DNA from: Symsagittifera roscoffensis
Taxonomy: Eukaryota; Xenacoelomorpha; Acoela; Convolutidae
Assembly: GCF_963678635.1 (NCBI RefSeq)
Contig: NC_087070.1
Span: 9,830,539 to 9,894,538, forward strand
Length of the DNA: 64,000 nt
Direction of reading: 5' to 3'
The translations under genes and the position numbers were made by a program. The notes below the pieces were generated by a model that saw nothing but the letters and a program-made list of their open reading frames with translations, was not told the DNA's origin and did not search any database. Positions 30,690 to 43,400 of the stretch are shown here, one piece after another (position 1 is the stretch's first letter; every line of letters begins with the position of its first letter).

Positions 30690-33173
30690 ATGGAAAGAAT
30701 TTTCATCTATCTGGACGATGCGGAACATCCGAAAGCATTTAGAAAAGGTGATAATATTCTCGATCGGATTGCTCGTGAGTTTCAAAAAGAGCATCCGCCG
30801 CAAATCCTGTATGACATAACGGAAGATGAAGAAAATCGCGAGCCGATAGCCACCGAAAATCACACATTGGTTGCTGGAAGATCTTACCTGTGGAAGTTGG
30901 CCGAGGAAAAATGGCAGGACAAAGAGTTGGTGCAAAACGCATTGTTTTGTTCACGTGCTGCTTTCGAAGATAGACCCTTGAATTATCTGAAAGAGAATAA
31001 GAGATTTCACAGTGTAGCTCTTTTGATAGCGGCGAATGTTTACTTTGACAAACAAGCTGCTTCCGTATTTATATCACGTTCAGAAGGAACGGGCAAACAA
31101 AAAAAGACGCTAATTATTGCGTTCAGAGGAACCAAAACTCTTGAAGACGTTGTGGCAGACTTCAAAATTGGGTTCAAGACCGATTTGAATTTCGTTGGGA
31201 AAATTCATGGTGGCTTTTTAGAGCGAATGCAATCTGTTTCTACTGAGAAAATTTTCGAGATCGCCAACATAAACCAAGTTGATCAGATCTTAACTTGCGG
31301 GAGCTCTCTTGGAGGCGCAGTGTCTTCACTAATTCATATGAAGATGCTATCAGAACTTGAGAGCGCCGGCAATGATCCTGTAATAGATCCGAAGAACCTT
31401 GTGAACGTGACCTTTGCAGCTCCTATGCTCGGCAATTACGAGTTTGCAAAACACGTTGAGCTGAAACGGTATGCAAGAAACATGTTTCATTTTGCATACG
31501 TTGGTGACATTGTTCCGATTGTCTTGTCAGTTGGGCATGTTTTTGAGGTTTTAAAGCAAAATGTGCCCTCTGGGGTCATAGGCGTCCCGGGTGTCATTTC
31601 TTCACATCTTCAAAAAGCCATACCTTTGTTCAAGTTTTGTCTAACGGTCGCAGCAAATGTATTGGAAAATCCAGTGGTGAAGAATATACAGGGAGCACTG
31701 GAATCTCTGAAAGCTCCTCCGTCGACTCTGCATAATGAATATACTGAGTTAAACTACGTTCCAATTGGAAAACATTTGCTAATTCAGAAGTTAGACCAGA
31801 GTGTGAGCATTGAACATCTGAAGAATAACCCTAAAATAGTCGAAAGAGTTCTCCAGTCGGCGATTGAGTTCGCTGTCAAACATTCTCTGCATATTCGCAA
31901 ATTCCACTCACTTAATAATTATCGAGATCTCATTAAGTCTTATTTAGGTGGGTTCAAGTCGTTCCAAAATACACCGATTTGCATTGAAAAGAAGGACTGC
32001 AGAATTTTCTTAGGAGAAAATGGTCACACCTACCAATTTGAAAGCGTCTGTTTGTTTTCCTGCGGAGCTTCTTGCATCAACACTCAGCCTTTGAGCCAAG
32101 AGTGTCGAGACGTCGTGTTTTGCAAGACCTGCTACGAGGATCCGGAAGCCATCGAGCACTTCTTCCATGTAACTTGCTCAGAAGAGTTTCATGTCAATCA
32201 AAAGGCAAATCACGTGACTCAAATGTTCGAATGGGAAAAGTTCAAGGACAATCCGGACGAATGGAAACGGATCTTCTATGATCCGGATGTAGACAGGCAA
32301 AGACGGCAGTTTTGGCAGGTTGTGCGAAGTGCTGCCAGTACCGCCGCAGTTCCAGTCAAACAAGTTCTTCAAAGCATAAAGTATAGCGATCGAGCTCTCA
32401 TATTGGCGACAGAGTTGGCTGAAACCGTTGGAACGAGAGGGCTTCTAAACGTGACTTTGTCCTCAGCTAAGGCAAACGCAATTGGCGCAGCTGTGATGTT
32501 TGGAGCCAATTTAGCTATTGACGTCGTGCAACTTTTCCGCGGTAAGATCACTGCGAAACAGTTTGCGGTAGCCACATTTGAGAACTTCGCTTCAAGTGTA
32601 ACTTCCGGAGTTGTGAGTTGGGGATGTTCTGCTGCAGGTGCCTTTGTAGGGAGCTTCTTGGGACCAATTGGAACCGTGGTGGGTTTTTTTGCAGGTGGGC
32701 TAATTGGAGGTTTTGCTGGTTACTGGTCTGGTAAAATGGGCGCCAAGAAAATTGCAGAGGAAATGGGATGGTGCAAAATACCAGAGGACGAACAGAAAGC
32801 CGATGTGATTGTGGACGCGCTGTTAATTTTGGAAGTTCCTCTTCCGAATGGAAATGTGGCAGAAATAAGAGAGGAGGATGTTATGAAATGCTTCAGGAGG
32901 AAAGCGTTGCGACATCACCCAGACAAGTTGCCGGCAGATGCATCTGAGAAGGAGAAGTCCGAATGCCTGATGGCGTGGGGGTTAATCGACTTCTCAAGAA
33001 CTACACTAGTATCATATAGCAGGGACCCCCAGTCTCTTTCAGGAAAAGTGGTGGAGTTAGTCAACAAAAATTGGAAGCAAAAAAGGGATCAAGTCGATAT
33101 GCAGCTGATGGAGAAAAAAATCAAAGAACTTAGAAAAATGCACAAGGCTGAGCTAGCGGTTAAAAAAGCGTAA
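30690..33173 (+). CDS. Intronless lipase (class 3) - cysteine-rich - glycine-zipper - J-domain protein, 827 aa
   Basis: Residues ~85-280 form a class-3 lipase fold: IIAFRGTKTLEDVVADF, IHGGFLERM and the nucleophile elbow CGSSLGG (Ser206 in GxSxG). Asp273 (YVGDIVP) and a His near 406 (FHSLNNY) or 348 could complete a triad. Residues ~454-496 hold Cys454, 458, 462, 472, 478, 481 and 496 plus His490/493, a likely zinc-binding module. Residues ~632-690 are glycine/alanine-rich and hydrophobic (glycine-zipper-like membrane segment). Residues ~725-775 resemble a J domain with an HPD triad (RHHPDK, 743-745), followed by a Lys/Glu-rich tail. Predicted role (inference): a membrane-associated acyl hydrolase that could recruit Hsp70. 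The start at 30690 lies 10 bp after an acceptor-like TTTATCCAG, compatible with a 5' UTR intron or trans-splicing. AATAAA at 33476-33481. Substrate unknown. Confidence 0.88.
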   Translation: MERIFIYLDDAEHPKAFRKGDNILDRIAREFQKEHPPQILYDITEDEENREPIATENHTLVAGRSYLWKLAEEKWQDKELVQNALFCSRAAFEDRPLNYLKENKRFHSVALLIAANVYFDKQAASVFISRSEGTGKQKKTLIIAFRGTKTLEDVVADFKIGFKTDLNFVGKIHGGFLERMQSVSTEKIFEIANINQVDQILTCGSSLGGAVSSLIHMKMLSELESAGNDPVIDPKNLVNVTFAAPMLGNYEFAKHVELKRYARNMFHFAYVGDIVPIVLSVGHVFEVLKQNVPSGVIGVPGVISSHLQKAIPLFKFCLTVAANVLENPVVKNIQGALESLKAPPSTLHNEYTELNYVPIGKHLLIQKLDQSVSIEHLKNNPKIVERVLQSAIEFAVKHSLHIRKFHSLNNYRDLIKSYLGGFKSFQNTPICIEKKDCRIFLGENGHTYQFESVCLFSCGASCINTQPLSQECRDVVFCKTCYEDPEAIEHFFHVTCSEEFHVNQKANHVTQMFEWEKFKDNPDEWKRIFYDPDVDRQRRQFWQVVRSAASTAAVPVKQVLQSIKYSDRALILATELAETVGTRGLLNVTLSSAKANAIGAAVMFGANLAIDVVQLFRGKITAKQFAVATFENFASSVTSGVVSWGCSAAGAFVGSFLGPIGTVVGFFAGGLIGGFAGYWSGKMGAKKIAEEMGWCKIPEDEQKADVIVDALLILEVPLPNGNVAEIREEDVMKCFRRKALRHHPDKLPADASEKEKSECLMAWGLIDFSRTTLVSYSRDPQSLSGKVVELVNKNWKQKRDQVDMQLMEKKIKELRKMHKAELAVKKA

Positions 33174-34839
33174 GCATGTCAAAATTCACACAAAAGCTGA
33201 CTAACTATCTTTTTCCATTCGAGTTCAAATTGAATCATTTTCTTTGGCATATGCCACATGGTAGAACTGAAGTTGAATAGATACTTTGTGTTCCGACCAC
33301 ACATTGTAGAGCTAAGTATTCGTGTGTATCTATTTTCATGAAATCATTTACCACAAGGAAACCTTGTAAATCGCCGAGTGAGTTATCATAATCAAGTCCT
33401 TGCCTTTGATGCTAACGTTGAGCAAAAACGAGCAAAACTTTGGTAGTTGGCGATCATTTTAAGTAAAATTATTTAAATAAATTGAATGTTTTTTTAAATC
33501 GAAAATTCGAAAACTAACAGCAGTTGAAGTTCGGACTGAAAATTAAAAAGATTCTCCAGTTTTTCTCAATTTTTTGAAAACCTTTTTTTGATTTTTCAAA
33601 TACGCATAAAAAGTTTTTTTATTGATACCACTTGTGGCCCGTTGCGAGCTTTATTTGAGGTTGTCAAAATTGACTGGGTAAAAATGAGCCTATGAGATAA
33701 TTGCATCCATTCTTTCGATAGTGGTCGGAACAATAATTGCTTAATTATGGAATGAAATATAATTAAATATAAGTGCTTTAATGATAGTATACGAATTAAG
33801 TACATGTTGTTATATTAGCCTAAAAATGTTATTTCTGATATTTTCTGTGATTCCTGATTTTTCCTGTACACAAAATATGGTCGAAAATATAAGGCATCAT
33901 TAACTAGAATTTGTTATAATAACTAACTGGCAAAAAAAGAGATTTTATAATGGTTCAAGTAGACTGATTGAAGCTTACAAACAATCGGCAACTTTGGTAA
34001 ATTTTATAATCTTTGCTTGTCGGTTAAATTTATTTAAATTAGATCTTTCCTGTAGCTCTTTCATTAACATCTTTGTTTAATCTCTTTAAAGTATATTATA
34101 CGTTAATGCTTCGATGTTTTTGGTGTTATGTAGATATTATAGCGTGCTTTTGATACTTCTGTTTGATTAGCATCTGGTGAAGTTGAAAAATAAATTTAGT
34201 TTTGCGATTCTTTTCCCTTTTTGAGTCAGATAACAGGAAAAATCTGGTTCAACCTAAAAAAAGTTTTGCTCCTTAAGTAATACTTGAAGATATTAACGAT
34301 ATGCAGATACTACGCTCAACTCGCCAGTGGTTTTACTTCGCCTCGAATTCTTTTTCCTTTTTGGCCTCGAGTTCTTCAGCGTAGAGTCGCTATAGTGTTT
34401 TACCGCTCATTAATCCGACTATTCCGCTCGAAAAAGCTATAAAAAACGGGAAAACTCCGGCTAATTATATTTGCAATAGGGTACTAGAATTTCTTTTTAG
34501 CGGAATTTTGTTCACATCAGTCATCTCCTGGAGGGCTCTGCTGGTGTATAAGTACAACAGAAGTTTATTGAGCCAATTTGTTTTCATGTTTCATAACTTG
34601 TTTAGATTAGGCAAAATATTTTCTGAGCTGGCCAAAAAAAAACACTATTTTGCCAAAATCTTGAAAACCAGCAAATTTTTCAAATTTTTTGATTCCATGT
34701 TTCCAGATGTGATTGTTTGTTTTGTCTGTGTATGTTTCCCACCTTAAACAGATCTCTAAATATTTCAGCTCAAATTGTCCAATTATATCAAAGTTTAGCT
34801 TAAGCACTGCTTAGGTTGTTCAAAAAAGAGTCTGGGCAA
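33174..34839. other. 3' flank of the lipase-J gene, no gene recognised
   Basis: Contains AATAAA (33476-33481), about 300 bp after the stop. The rest is AT-rich; the open frames at 34508-34807 overlap on both strands and show no family features. Confidence 0.45.
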
Positions 34840-35121
34840 AAGATCGTCCTCCACGCCCTGCTCAGCAATCTGCACTTATCAACCTATAACGGATTCCTGG
34901 GAGCACTTAAATCGCTCATCTGTGACGTAACCCGGGGAAAATTTTCGCTCAATTTTGGAATTGCGACATTGAAAGGTTTTAGGATCAAGTAAAGGGATGT
35001 TATTTTCACCTCTGTTGGAGCTATCTGCGTATTGGACCTTAAGAAGACTTACGAATCAAGCAAGGAGCTAGTCCTAGTGCTGCTTATGGTTTACGCCCTT
35101 GGTTATATACCGGTGTCATAA
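34840..35121 (+). pseudogene. Coding-like remnant, unidentified
   Basis: Two GC-richer stretches in neighbouring frames read like protein: 34840-34992 (starting KIVLHALLSNLHLSTYNGF, ending in TAA) and 35011-35121 (SVGAICVLDLKKTYESSKEL, then VLVLLMVYALGYIPVS, TAA). No start, splice or family evidence. Either exon debris or chance. Confidence 0.2.
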
Positions 35122-37344
35122 GTGAAAATCGCTTTTGACTTAGTAATTGAGGATTTATGCAATAAGGTAACCAAATTAGGATCCATCACAAAATGATCTA
35201 GCATAACAAGACAAACTTACTGCTTCTTTCCAAAAACATTATTCCTAAAATGGGCACTGATTAGCCAAAAGACATACCGTTTTCTTTTAATGCAGCCATT
35301 TTTTCAACATGTAAATTCCTTGAGAAACTTTTTAAATTTTTTTTTTGTATTTTTTTCACTATTGTCGGATCATTCCGTGCTACTTGCACAGTAAGCGGCT
35401 ATCTTTGTTAGGTTTTGTTTTAGTTTTGCCTGTTTTGTCTTTAAATTAAACTTGTCTGATAAAATTTCTTAAGACACCTTGCAACCGCCCTCAGAACGCA
35501 TAAACCCAAGGCTACAACTCATATTCGAAAAAGCTATCGCTAGCAATTTAATCCCAGAGGAATTGTCTCAATTACAGGACGTTAGGTTGGGGGTAGGGGT
35601 CGAGACGGCCCTTTGAGTGTTGCGTTCAGCAAAAAATTGATCTTTTATGGTTTATTTGGTTTTGATTACTCGGATGTGATTAGCAAGGTCTTCTAAATTT
35701 GAAATTTTTGCTGCAAAGTTTTTTTGTTAATTTGATTTGAACTCAGGCTTTGTTTTTGCTTTGATTGATTAGCTGCCTTCATTTTCAAACCTTTGATTGT
35801 TTTTTCCTTTGTCAATTTTTTTTGGGATCTAATCTTGTGGCCAATTTTAAAATGAGGTATTTTGATGTTATCTCGGCTGGGATTTTAAGGCAAAGGATTT
35901 TTTTGTCACGTAACCATTACAATCATACTTTTCTATTCAGGCAGAAAAGTTGATGACTCTGAGGCGAGTAGAACTATAGGTTGTTTTCATTTAAAACAAA
36001 ACTTTAAACACAAACTGTGATTAAATTCGAGCAAATAACCATTCAAACTATTGAGATTATCAAAACTGCTCGTATCAGGTTTGAGCCCAATTTGCTTTCA
36101 GTTTTTTGAGGCAATTTGTTCATAATTATTTAAAAATAGATTTTTACAGAAAATAGATTTTTTTTAAAAAGTTTTTTATAAGTGATGTTTTCTGCAACTA
36201 CTAGCAGAATATTTGGATCATTTGGCGAGCTGCACTTTTGCTACGCGTTCATAGAAGACGGGAAATGAAGTGCAGTAGTTATCTTGAATTAGCAATTTTG
36301 GAAACACCCACATTCTAACAAAAAATGTTGACAAATAAATACCTATCAAGGCTTAGAAATTTAAAATCAATCAATTTTGATTTAAAATCAGTTTTGATAA
36401 AAGTCAAAATTGTTATCAAAAAAACAAAATCGGTCCGATTCAAAATAAAGCTGCTCGTATCAGGATAAACTTTGGCGTATTGCAAAATATTCCGTCATTT
36501 ATTTCAAAATTTAAACAAAAAAACCATCCCAAGCTCAGTTATATCCCCACTTCCTTCGAAAGTCAGAGCTTTTAACTTCTAAATGATCACATTTATAAAC
36601 TTCTTGCTTGCTTCTAGAATTCACTATCATGAAGCTTACTTCATTTTGTTGAGTTTCTTCGGTTGGTCGAGTTAAGCGAGTAATTTCAGTCTCAAATTGG
36701 TTTTCAAATTGACTAAGGTAATAAAAGAAACGATTTGGTGTACATCGCAAACAAAACCAATTCTGGGCGCAAATTTGGCGAGGCTCGAACGACTACGAAT
36801 AATGCATTGGTTCTTAATAAGACTTACCATTTTTATCGCAATTCACCATTTTACCAAGTCAAAATTTCGATTAGCTATCAACTCAATCAAATACGAATCA
36901 GTGTCCAACAATGTGACTACGATTTATTCCGATAAAATTACTTACATTTCGAGAATAGTTTTGCTTCGATAAAATAGCTTGCCATTTTATTCATATGAGT
37001 TCTAAAACTTCAATATAGATAATTAATTTGTGGTGTGTTATAACTTTTATCAGGGTTGCATGATCGGAAATTTAGGGTTTTGAATTGAATCTTATATTTG
37101 AAGTTATGAGATTTTGAAAAGAAAGTCGATTTTCGCCTTAACCACTTTGATTGCGGTCATAATTCTTTTTAAAGCGTAAATCCTATAATCAATTTACCTA
37201 GAGCTGTTTTTATATCTACGCTTGAATTTGTTCAAACTTTCATAAAATTTTCGATCAAGTTAATGGATGTTAAGTATCTAATTTTCATGCAGCCCTGGTT
37301 TATCCCGAAAATAGGGAAATCTCGTATCATATTAGCGATTCAAG
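35122..37344. other. Intergenic region upstream of innexin
   Basis: AT-rich, no supported gene. GCTCGTATCAGG, the end motif of MITE family F, occurs alone near 36070 and 36450. An acceptor-like TTTTCATGCAG near 37283-37293 could mark an innexin 5' UTR exon. Confidence 0.4.
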
Positions 37345-37432
37345 ATGATCAACGAGATCTTCGGGATCGTGAACAAAATCCAGTTCGGTGTGGATGGTGA
37401 CGTCGTGGACAGGCTACACCACAAATACACAG
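37345..37432 (+). CDS. Innexin exon 1
   Basis: Starts at ATG 37345 (in-frame TAG at 37333 just upstream) and encodes MINEIFGIVNKIQFGVDGDV, then VDRLHHKYT. The best join to exon 2 uses the donor ACAG|GCTCGT, i.e. a GC-AG intron ending in phase 1. The GT at 37447 would add four residues, is in the wrong phase for exon 2's best acceptor and would lengthen TM1. Confidence 0.75.
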
Positions 37433-40400
37433 GCTCGTTTTCTTTTGTAGGACCATGACTCGGAATAGGAATCGATTAATAATCATAATAGTCATAAAAA
37501 ACAATTGTGCTTTCTGCGGTTTGGTTTTTGCTTTAGATCAGCTATAATTACATATCGTTCTGCAATATTTTACCTAATTTAATGTCTTCCTAAAAATAAT
37601 AAGGAAAAAAAGCGGAAAAATTAATACAAATTTTGAAGAAAAAAAATCAAAAAACAAAAATAGAAAAATTTAAGTTTTTTTTTCGCTTTTTCAGCTTTTC
37701 ATTGGCTGAAGGGAAGAAACAAAATTACTAACACGATAGTAGGAAAAATAGGAAAATGAGCGTATGATACCCAATTCTGTAGTGTTCCTGTTAATCTTCC
37801 TGGCGCTGTTTCTGACAACTGAGTCCCTTGTGGGGGAGAGGATCAAGTGTTTCTCAGATGTGGTCTACCCCAAGGCATGGCACACCTACATCAGCCGAAT
37901 CTGCTGGGTCAAAAACACGTACCAGGTCACACAACACCCATCTACAAATATGTTTTTTTTAAAGTTATATTTTCTGTTATACGGCCTAAAATATCATATT
38001 GTTTGTTAATTACCTTTGGGAGAGCAAGCGGGTCAATGACAAGGAGACGTGTATGGTCTAAACAGTGAACTTAAAACCGAGCTAGACAAAACAAAATGAA
38101 CGCATTTTGGCGGGCAATGGAACAATTTAGTTGGTAAACAAATAGTCGTTTCAGAACTTGCTTGCCCTCAAGTCGAAAGAAAATATGACTAATTGGTGTA
38201 GTAAATAGTATCTCAATATTCGGTTAATAAATTTCTCCTATTTGGATACCTTGCTTCTGCTGTTTGTTTTACTGCTTCTCATAATAGCCTAATAAATTTA
38301 CTGTCTGGAGGAGACCCGTCTCCTTCTCATTCACCGAGTAAGTGTCTTGTAATCGGGAAGTAGGCTTTTTTCCCATAAACAACTTTTTTTTACGAGTTTT
38401 ACAAATATCAAGGTTTCTTCCTACTTAGACTAGAGATAACGCCGGCACTTTTGCGCCCTAAGGTTTGAGGTTCGATTCCCATCCAGACCTTGTTTTTTTT
38501 TGCTATAAATGCCATCGGAAATTTTTTCCGGAACGAATTGAATTGTCGGGTTTTCGTTTGCTTGCTCAAGTTTTGTTGGCTTTGATGTCCAGTCACGGTC
38601 AGGCTTTGTTTGCAATTTTAAAAGTTTTTCATTTTAGTTTCAGAGCGGACTTAAAATTTTGTGATTTTTTCATGAAATGATTTTTTTTCGGCTTAACCGG
38701 TGTCTGCAGAAAGATTGTCTGCTTGGTTTGAATTCCACGTGTTGATTATTGCAGTTTATGGATGTACTTAAAATTTTAAAGATGTTCTTACAAAATCTGT
38801 TTTTTTTTCGGCTCAACTTATGTCTGCTCAAAGATTATCGGCTTTGTTTTGCTTCGTAAATCTTGTTCCGTTGCTAATAAATTTCTATCGTAGACCAAAT
38901 GTTTTCGTTTTTTTTTGCCATGTGTTTTGTATTCTCATGTTTTTTACTTATGCGAAACTAAGTGTCTTGTTATCTAATGTAGTATCGCAAGTGGTGCGAA
39001 GCTCCATTTCGCCGCTGTGTTTAAAAATTAGATCATAATGCTTGGATCTGATGCCAAAATTTTTTCAAATGAAAGAAGATCCAGTTTTATAATAAAAGCA
39101 TAAGCCTGATTCACAATTTGGTGTTTTTGGGAGTTTGATTGCATTGTGACAAAAACGGTAGGTATTTGGTGTTTCAGGGACCAGGTGAGTTGAAATGTGT
39201 ACGAGATTGCAGAAAATTTTTTCCTCCTTAACAGCGGTTCTCACTGAAAAGCTGGAAATTTTGCATTTTGGTATTTTCCCCAGTTAGTTCTTCACTAGTT
39301 CTTCATTAGGTTAGATTTTTTGACTAAGTGGGGGAGAATCCTTCTTTCAAGGATTCCCTCGCTACTTGAAGGTTCTTCTTTTAAAAATAATTTTCGACCG
39401 CTGAGTCCTAACTTTTTTCTTAAAGCAACTTCGACGTCAATATTGTTTTTTTTGAAAAGGGAGTGCTTGAAACCAGGGGCGGATCTAGGATTTTCTCGAG
39501 GGAGGGGGGGAGGGCGGATTTTCAAAAAATTTTCAAAGTTTTTGTCGACCTTTTATTAGAAACCCGAATTTTTTAGAAACCTTTTTTTTTTGTCGACCCG
39601 AATTGATTTTCCGAGCTCTCCCAAAGCAGCAAGAAGACCCTGTTTTGATAAAGTTTTCTGCGCCGCAGGAAAAATTTTGAAAAAAAAGCGTTTTTAGGCA
39701 CTTTTTAGAAAATTTTGACCAAAAAGTTGCGTTTTTTTGGCGCGCGCTCCCCCCTTAAAGTAAGTATATATTGGCGCCAAAGGCGCTTTCAGAAAATTTT
39801 TAATGTCCGTCACCAAACATGGATATCTCAAAATAGTACAAAGGCGGGACCCTTTGGGTCGGCAGGGGGTCGAGTCTTGGAAAGCATAGGGACTCTGTTG
39901 GTAATCTTGTTGGTTGTTTATTAGGTATGAAGTGGTTTGTGCTTCAAAAAGAAAAAGCTTTGTTTTATTGCTTTCATATCGCGTGTTAAGTTGTGTAAAT
40001 TGGCACTTACCACTCCTCAAAGTTTTTTTTGTTTTTTTTTTTGGAATTTTTTTCTCACAAGTCCCCCTCTCAGCATTTTTGAGGGACCAGAAAGGGTATT
40101 ACCCGGCTTTAATTACGTAATATCACGTGTTCTATCGAATCTTGGCTGTATAGTTGGACTTCGCTTATATTTAGTTGGACTTCGCCTAGGTTTAGTTGGA
40201 CTTCGCTTATGTTTAGTTGGACTTCGGCACTTCTCCGAAGGAAGTGGACGAGGAGGACAGACATGAAATCGTATACTACCAATGGGCGGCCATTATCCTC
40301 GCCCTCGCAGCTGTCATGTTCTATCTCCCCTGCAAACTCTGGTACTTCTTCGCCGAGAGAGCAGGTACTTGTCTTTTCCCGCCGGATCTTCTTCGCGCTA

Positions 40401-43400
40401 GAACGCCCCCCCCCCCCACGGTCTACTGCAGAAAAGGAAAAAATTGCAATTTGTTTGAAGCAATTTGTAATTATAAATTTACCGTTCAGCTATCCGATTT
40501 TTTTTGCTAAGTGCTAAAAAGAGATCTTAAGATAACAGATTTTTGTATTTGCAACACGCACGTCAAAAACAAAACATTGGGCGCCAAATCATTTCAAAGA
40601 TATCTAAGTCTTTTGTTCGGGGCCCAGGAAATTAGACGTGATCAACAAAAATGATTTTTGATGTCGATGCAAAATTTTAAATAGGGGAATTAGACGTAAT
40701 TGTATTGTTTCGTGTCTGAAATTTGTTTACCGACTACAATTAACTTTTGTTCAGCTTTCTTAAATGCAAATCAACTTCTCACATGCCGCAATTTTCACAT
40801 TCCGCATTTTTTACATGCCGCAATTGTATAATTTATGCATTTCAAAAAGGTTTTATAATCTTGAAATTAACATTTTATAAATCAATTGAGATGAATATTT
40901 TGATATGCAATGGGATCATATATTATTTTTGTATTTATGAAAACTTATTTTAAACGGTAAGTTTTGTTAGCCCTTTGCTTTTCGTCTAAAATGATAGTTT
41001 TGCAAAAACAATTTAACGTCTAAATTCTTTTTGTTGGTCACGTCTAATTCGCCTATCGTCTAATTTCCTAGCCCCCTTTTGTTCTTATAAAGTTTTGTTT
41101 CATGTGTGGCTTGTAAGTTATATAACATATAAGTATATCTGTATTATAATTTATAGTAAAATTTATATACATAAATCGCTCTCGATAAATTGCAGGATAT
41201 TTCAGTCAGTTTTTCTTTAAAACTTTTGTAATCCATCGTTATCAGGTCGAATCCAAGACAAGCTGACAATTTGTTTACCAGAAAAGATACTCGGTGGTAC
41301 CAGAAATTGTTCTTGCTTTTTTGTTTTTTCAGCTTTTTTATATGGAATGGGTTTTTGGACACTTGTCGGGTATCGAAGAAGTTTTTGGTGCCGGGCATAA
41401 CGTACTTGTAAACATAACAATCGTAGTTGTTGTTATCAACTTTGTGGAAGAAAAGGAGATTGTGCATTTCGTGATAAAGTGAAACTGCTAATAATTCAAC
41501 TTTTTCAAGTCTTTGCTCATAAGGCTTAGCCGAGGATTTTACAATCAATCTGGTAGCTTTCTTTTGTTTTGTTTGGCTATCTCACCTCGGATTCGTATGA
41601 TATAATTTTCATAATGTAGCCATATTATGCATTTAAATTTGATGAAAATGATGACAATTTTGACGAATTTCGCTTGATATGGAAAAGTGCTCCTATGACT
41701 TTTGACACACGCTGCTCTCAGGTGAGATTTTTCGACACTATAATTCCTTGATCTTTCTCACTACAAGATCAAGTTATGACAGTTTGATAGATTTAACTCA
41801 TTTTATTATCACAGCACCATTAATTGAGATTATTCATGTCTGATTGTAGATCTTTAGAATTTGTTGATAATAGCTTGTAGTCGTCAGCAAAGCCATAGCA
41901 ACTGGGTTTCAAGATCGTTTATGAAGCAAAGAAAAAGCAACGGGCCCAATATTGAACCTTATGAAACTCCGCTAGAAACATCAAGCCAATTACTGAGCTG
42001 ATTTCTGATTCGAACTCTCTGCTTGAAATTTTGCAGATAGCTTCTAAGTGACTCTATTAGGTTACCATGCCGCAAAGATATGACTTTCCTTTTTTCTTCT
42101 AAAACGCTGTAGACTTCATCTAGATATTTCAACAATTGAACTGTTTTCGGTCTTTTTGATCAAAAACCAGACTGAATTTCGTGTAGCTGTTTGAAAATTT
42201 GAGGTGACCTTTCATCGAAAATTGGTTTTTCGAGTACTTTGAAGACTGAGACGAGTAGACTTCTTAGCCGATAAAAAATTAATGTTTGCTTGTAAACGGT
42301 CTTGTATATTGGACATTTCTCACTACGTTTCCACATGGTAGGAGAAGTTGATTTGTTTGCAATTGTATTGAAAAGAAGGTGTAAAGATTTCTTGAGTTCG
42401 TTTGCCAGTTTGTTTCAGTATATGGTTTCCAAGTTCATTGGGCCCTATAGCGTTAGTCAATTTTAAGTTCACCATAGTTCTTTCGATTTCTACTTCCGTG
42501 AAATAAATACTTTTAGTAACGATAATATTGGTTTGATTCAATAAACAAGGTTTTTCATTTGGTTTACTTACCGCCCTTTGGAAGTACTGGTGGAATAGAT
42601 TTGCAATATCTTTGTCGTTATAGGCAGTTTTGTAGTCTCAGTATCAAATTGATGGTAGCCCCTTTGTCTTACGAGTACACTTAACATATTTCTGTAGCTT
42701 GGTGAATTTCCTACCCTTAAAGCACCGTCTTCAAAAGTAGTTTGATCTTCGTCAATTAAATTTTTCCATATTTTCGAACTTTGCTATCTCAGTATTGGTA
42801 GATTTTTTTCCATGCGTTTTCTTAAGGTATTCAGTCTTTTTATCAGTTTTGCGGGTGATGGTTTTATCCACAGTAGTATAGATCTTCTGTGATTTGTTTA
42901 ACTTTCATACAATTTTGCAAGATTTTGAGTAACCTTGTGTGCCATGAATCGACTAAAAGATCAAAATGACTACAGCAAAATTGTTTGAAAGGGATATTTA
43001 CAAATTCATTCTCAATTTTTCCCCAGTCTGGGTTGACTAAGAAAAACACAAAAGTGCAGAAAGTACTGGTCGTTTTTTTGGTTGATTTTTGATACCAGTG
43101 CAATGGTGTTTAGCGTAATTTGAAAAGAATTTTGATCTGATAAGTTTTTCTCTTGTTGGCAATATAGAGCATTGAGTTGCGGATCAGCCTTTGTACCAGA
43201 ATTAGATCCGGTTGGTTACACAGCACGACATCCAGTTTTTGTTTTGATTTCAGAATGTGTTGGTGATGATTGAAATCAGTCATCAAGTCGAGTATTATTT
43301 GCCCATTCGTATCAGTTGATTGTATGATTGGCCAAGTAATGGCATTGAAATTCATGTCTCCTATTATAAGGACTTTTGAGCATTTAGGACAAGAAGAAAG

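Noticed and set aside
37764-38009. ORF starting at ATG 37764 as a separate membrane protein
   Set aside because: The first codons are intronic; the real content is innexin exon 2 and the frame runs on past a valid donor at 37925.
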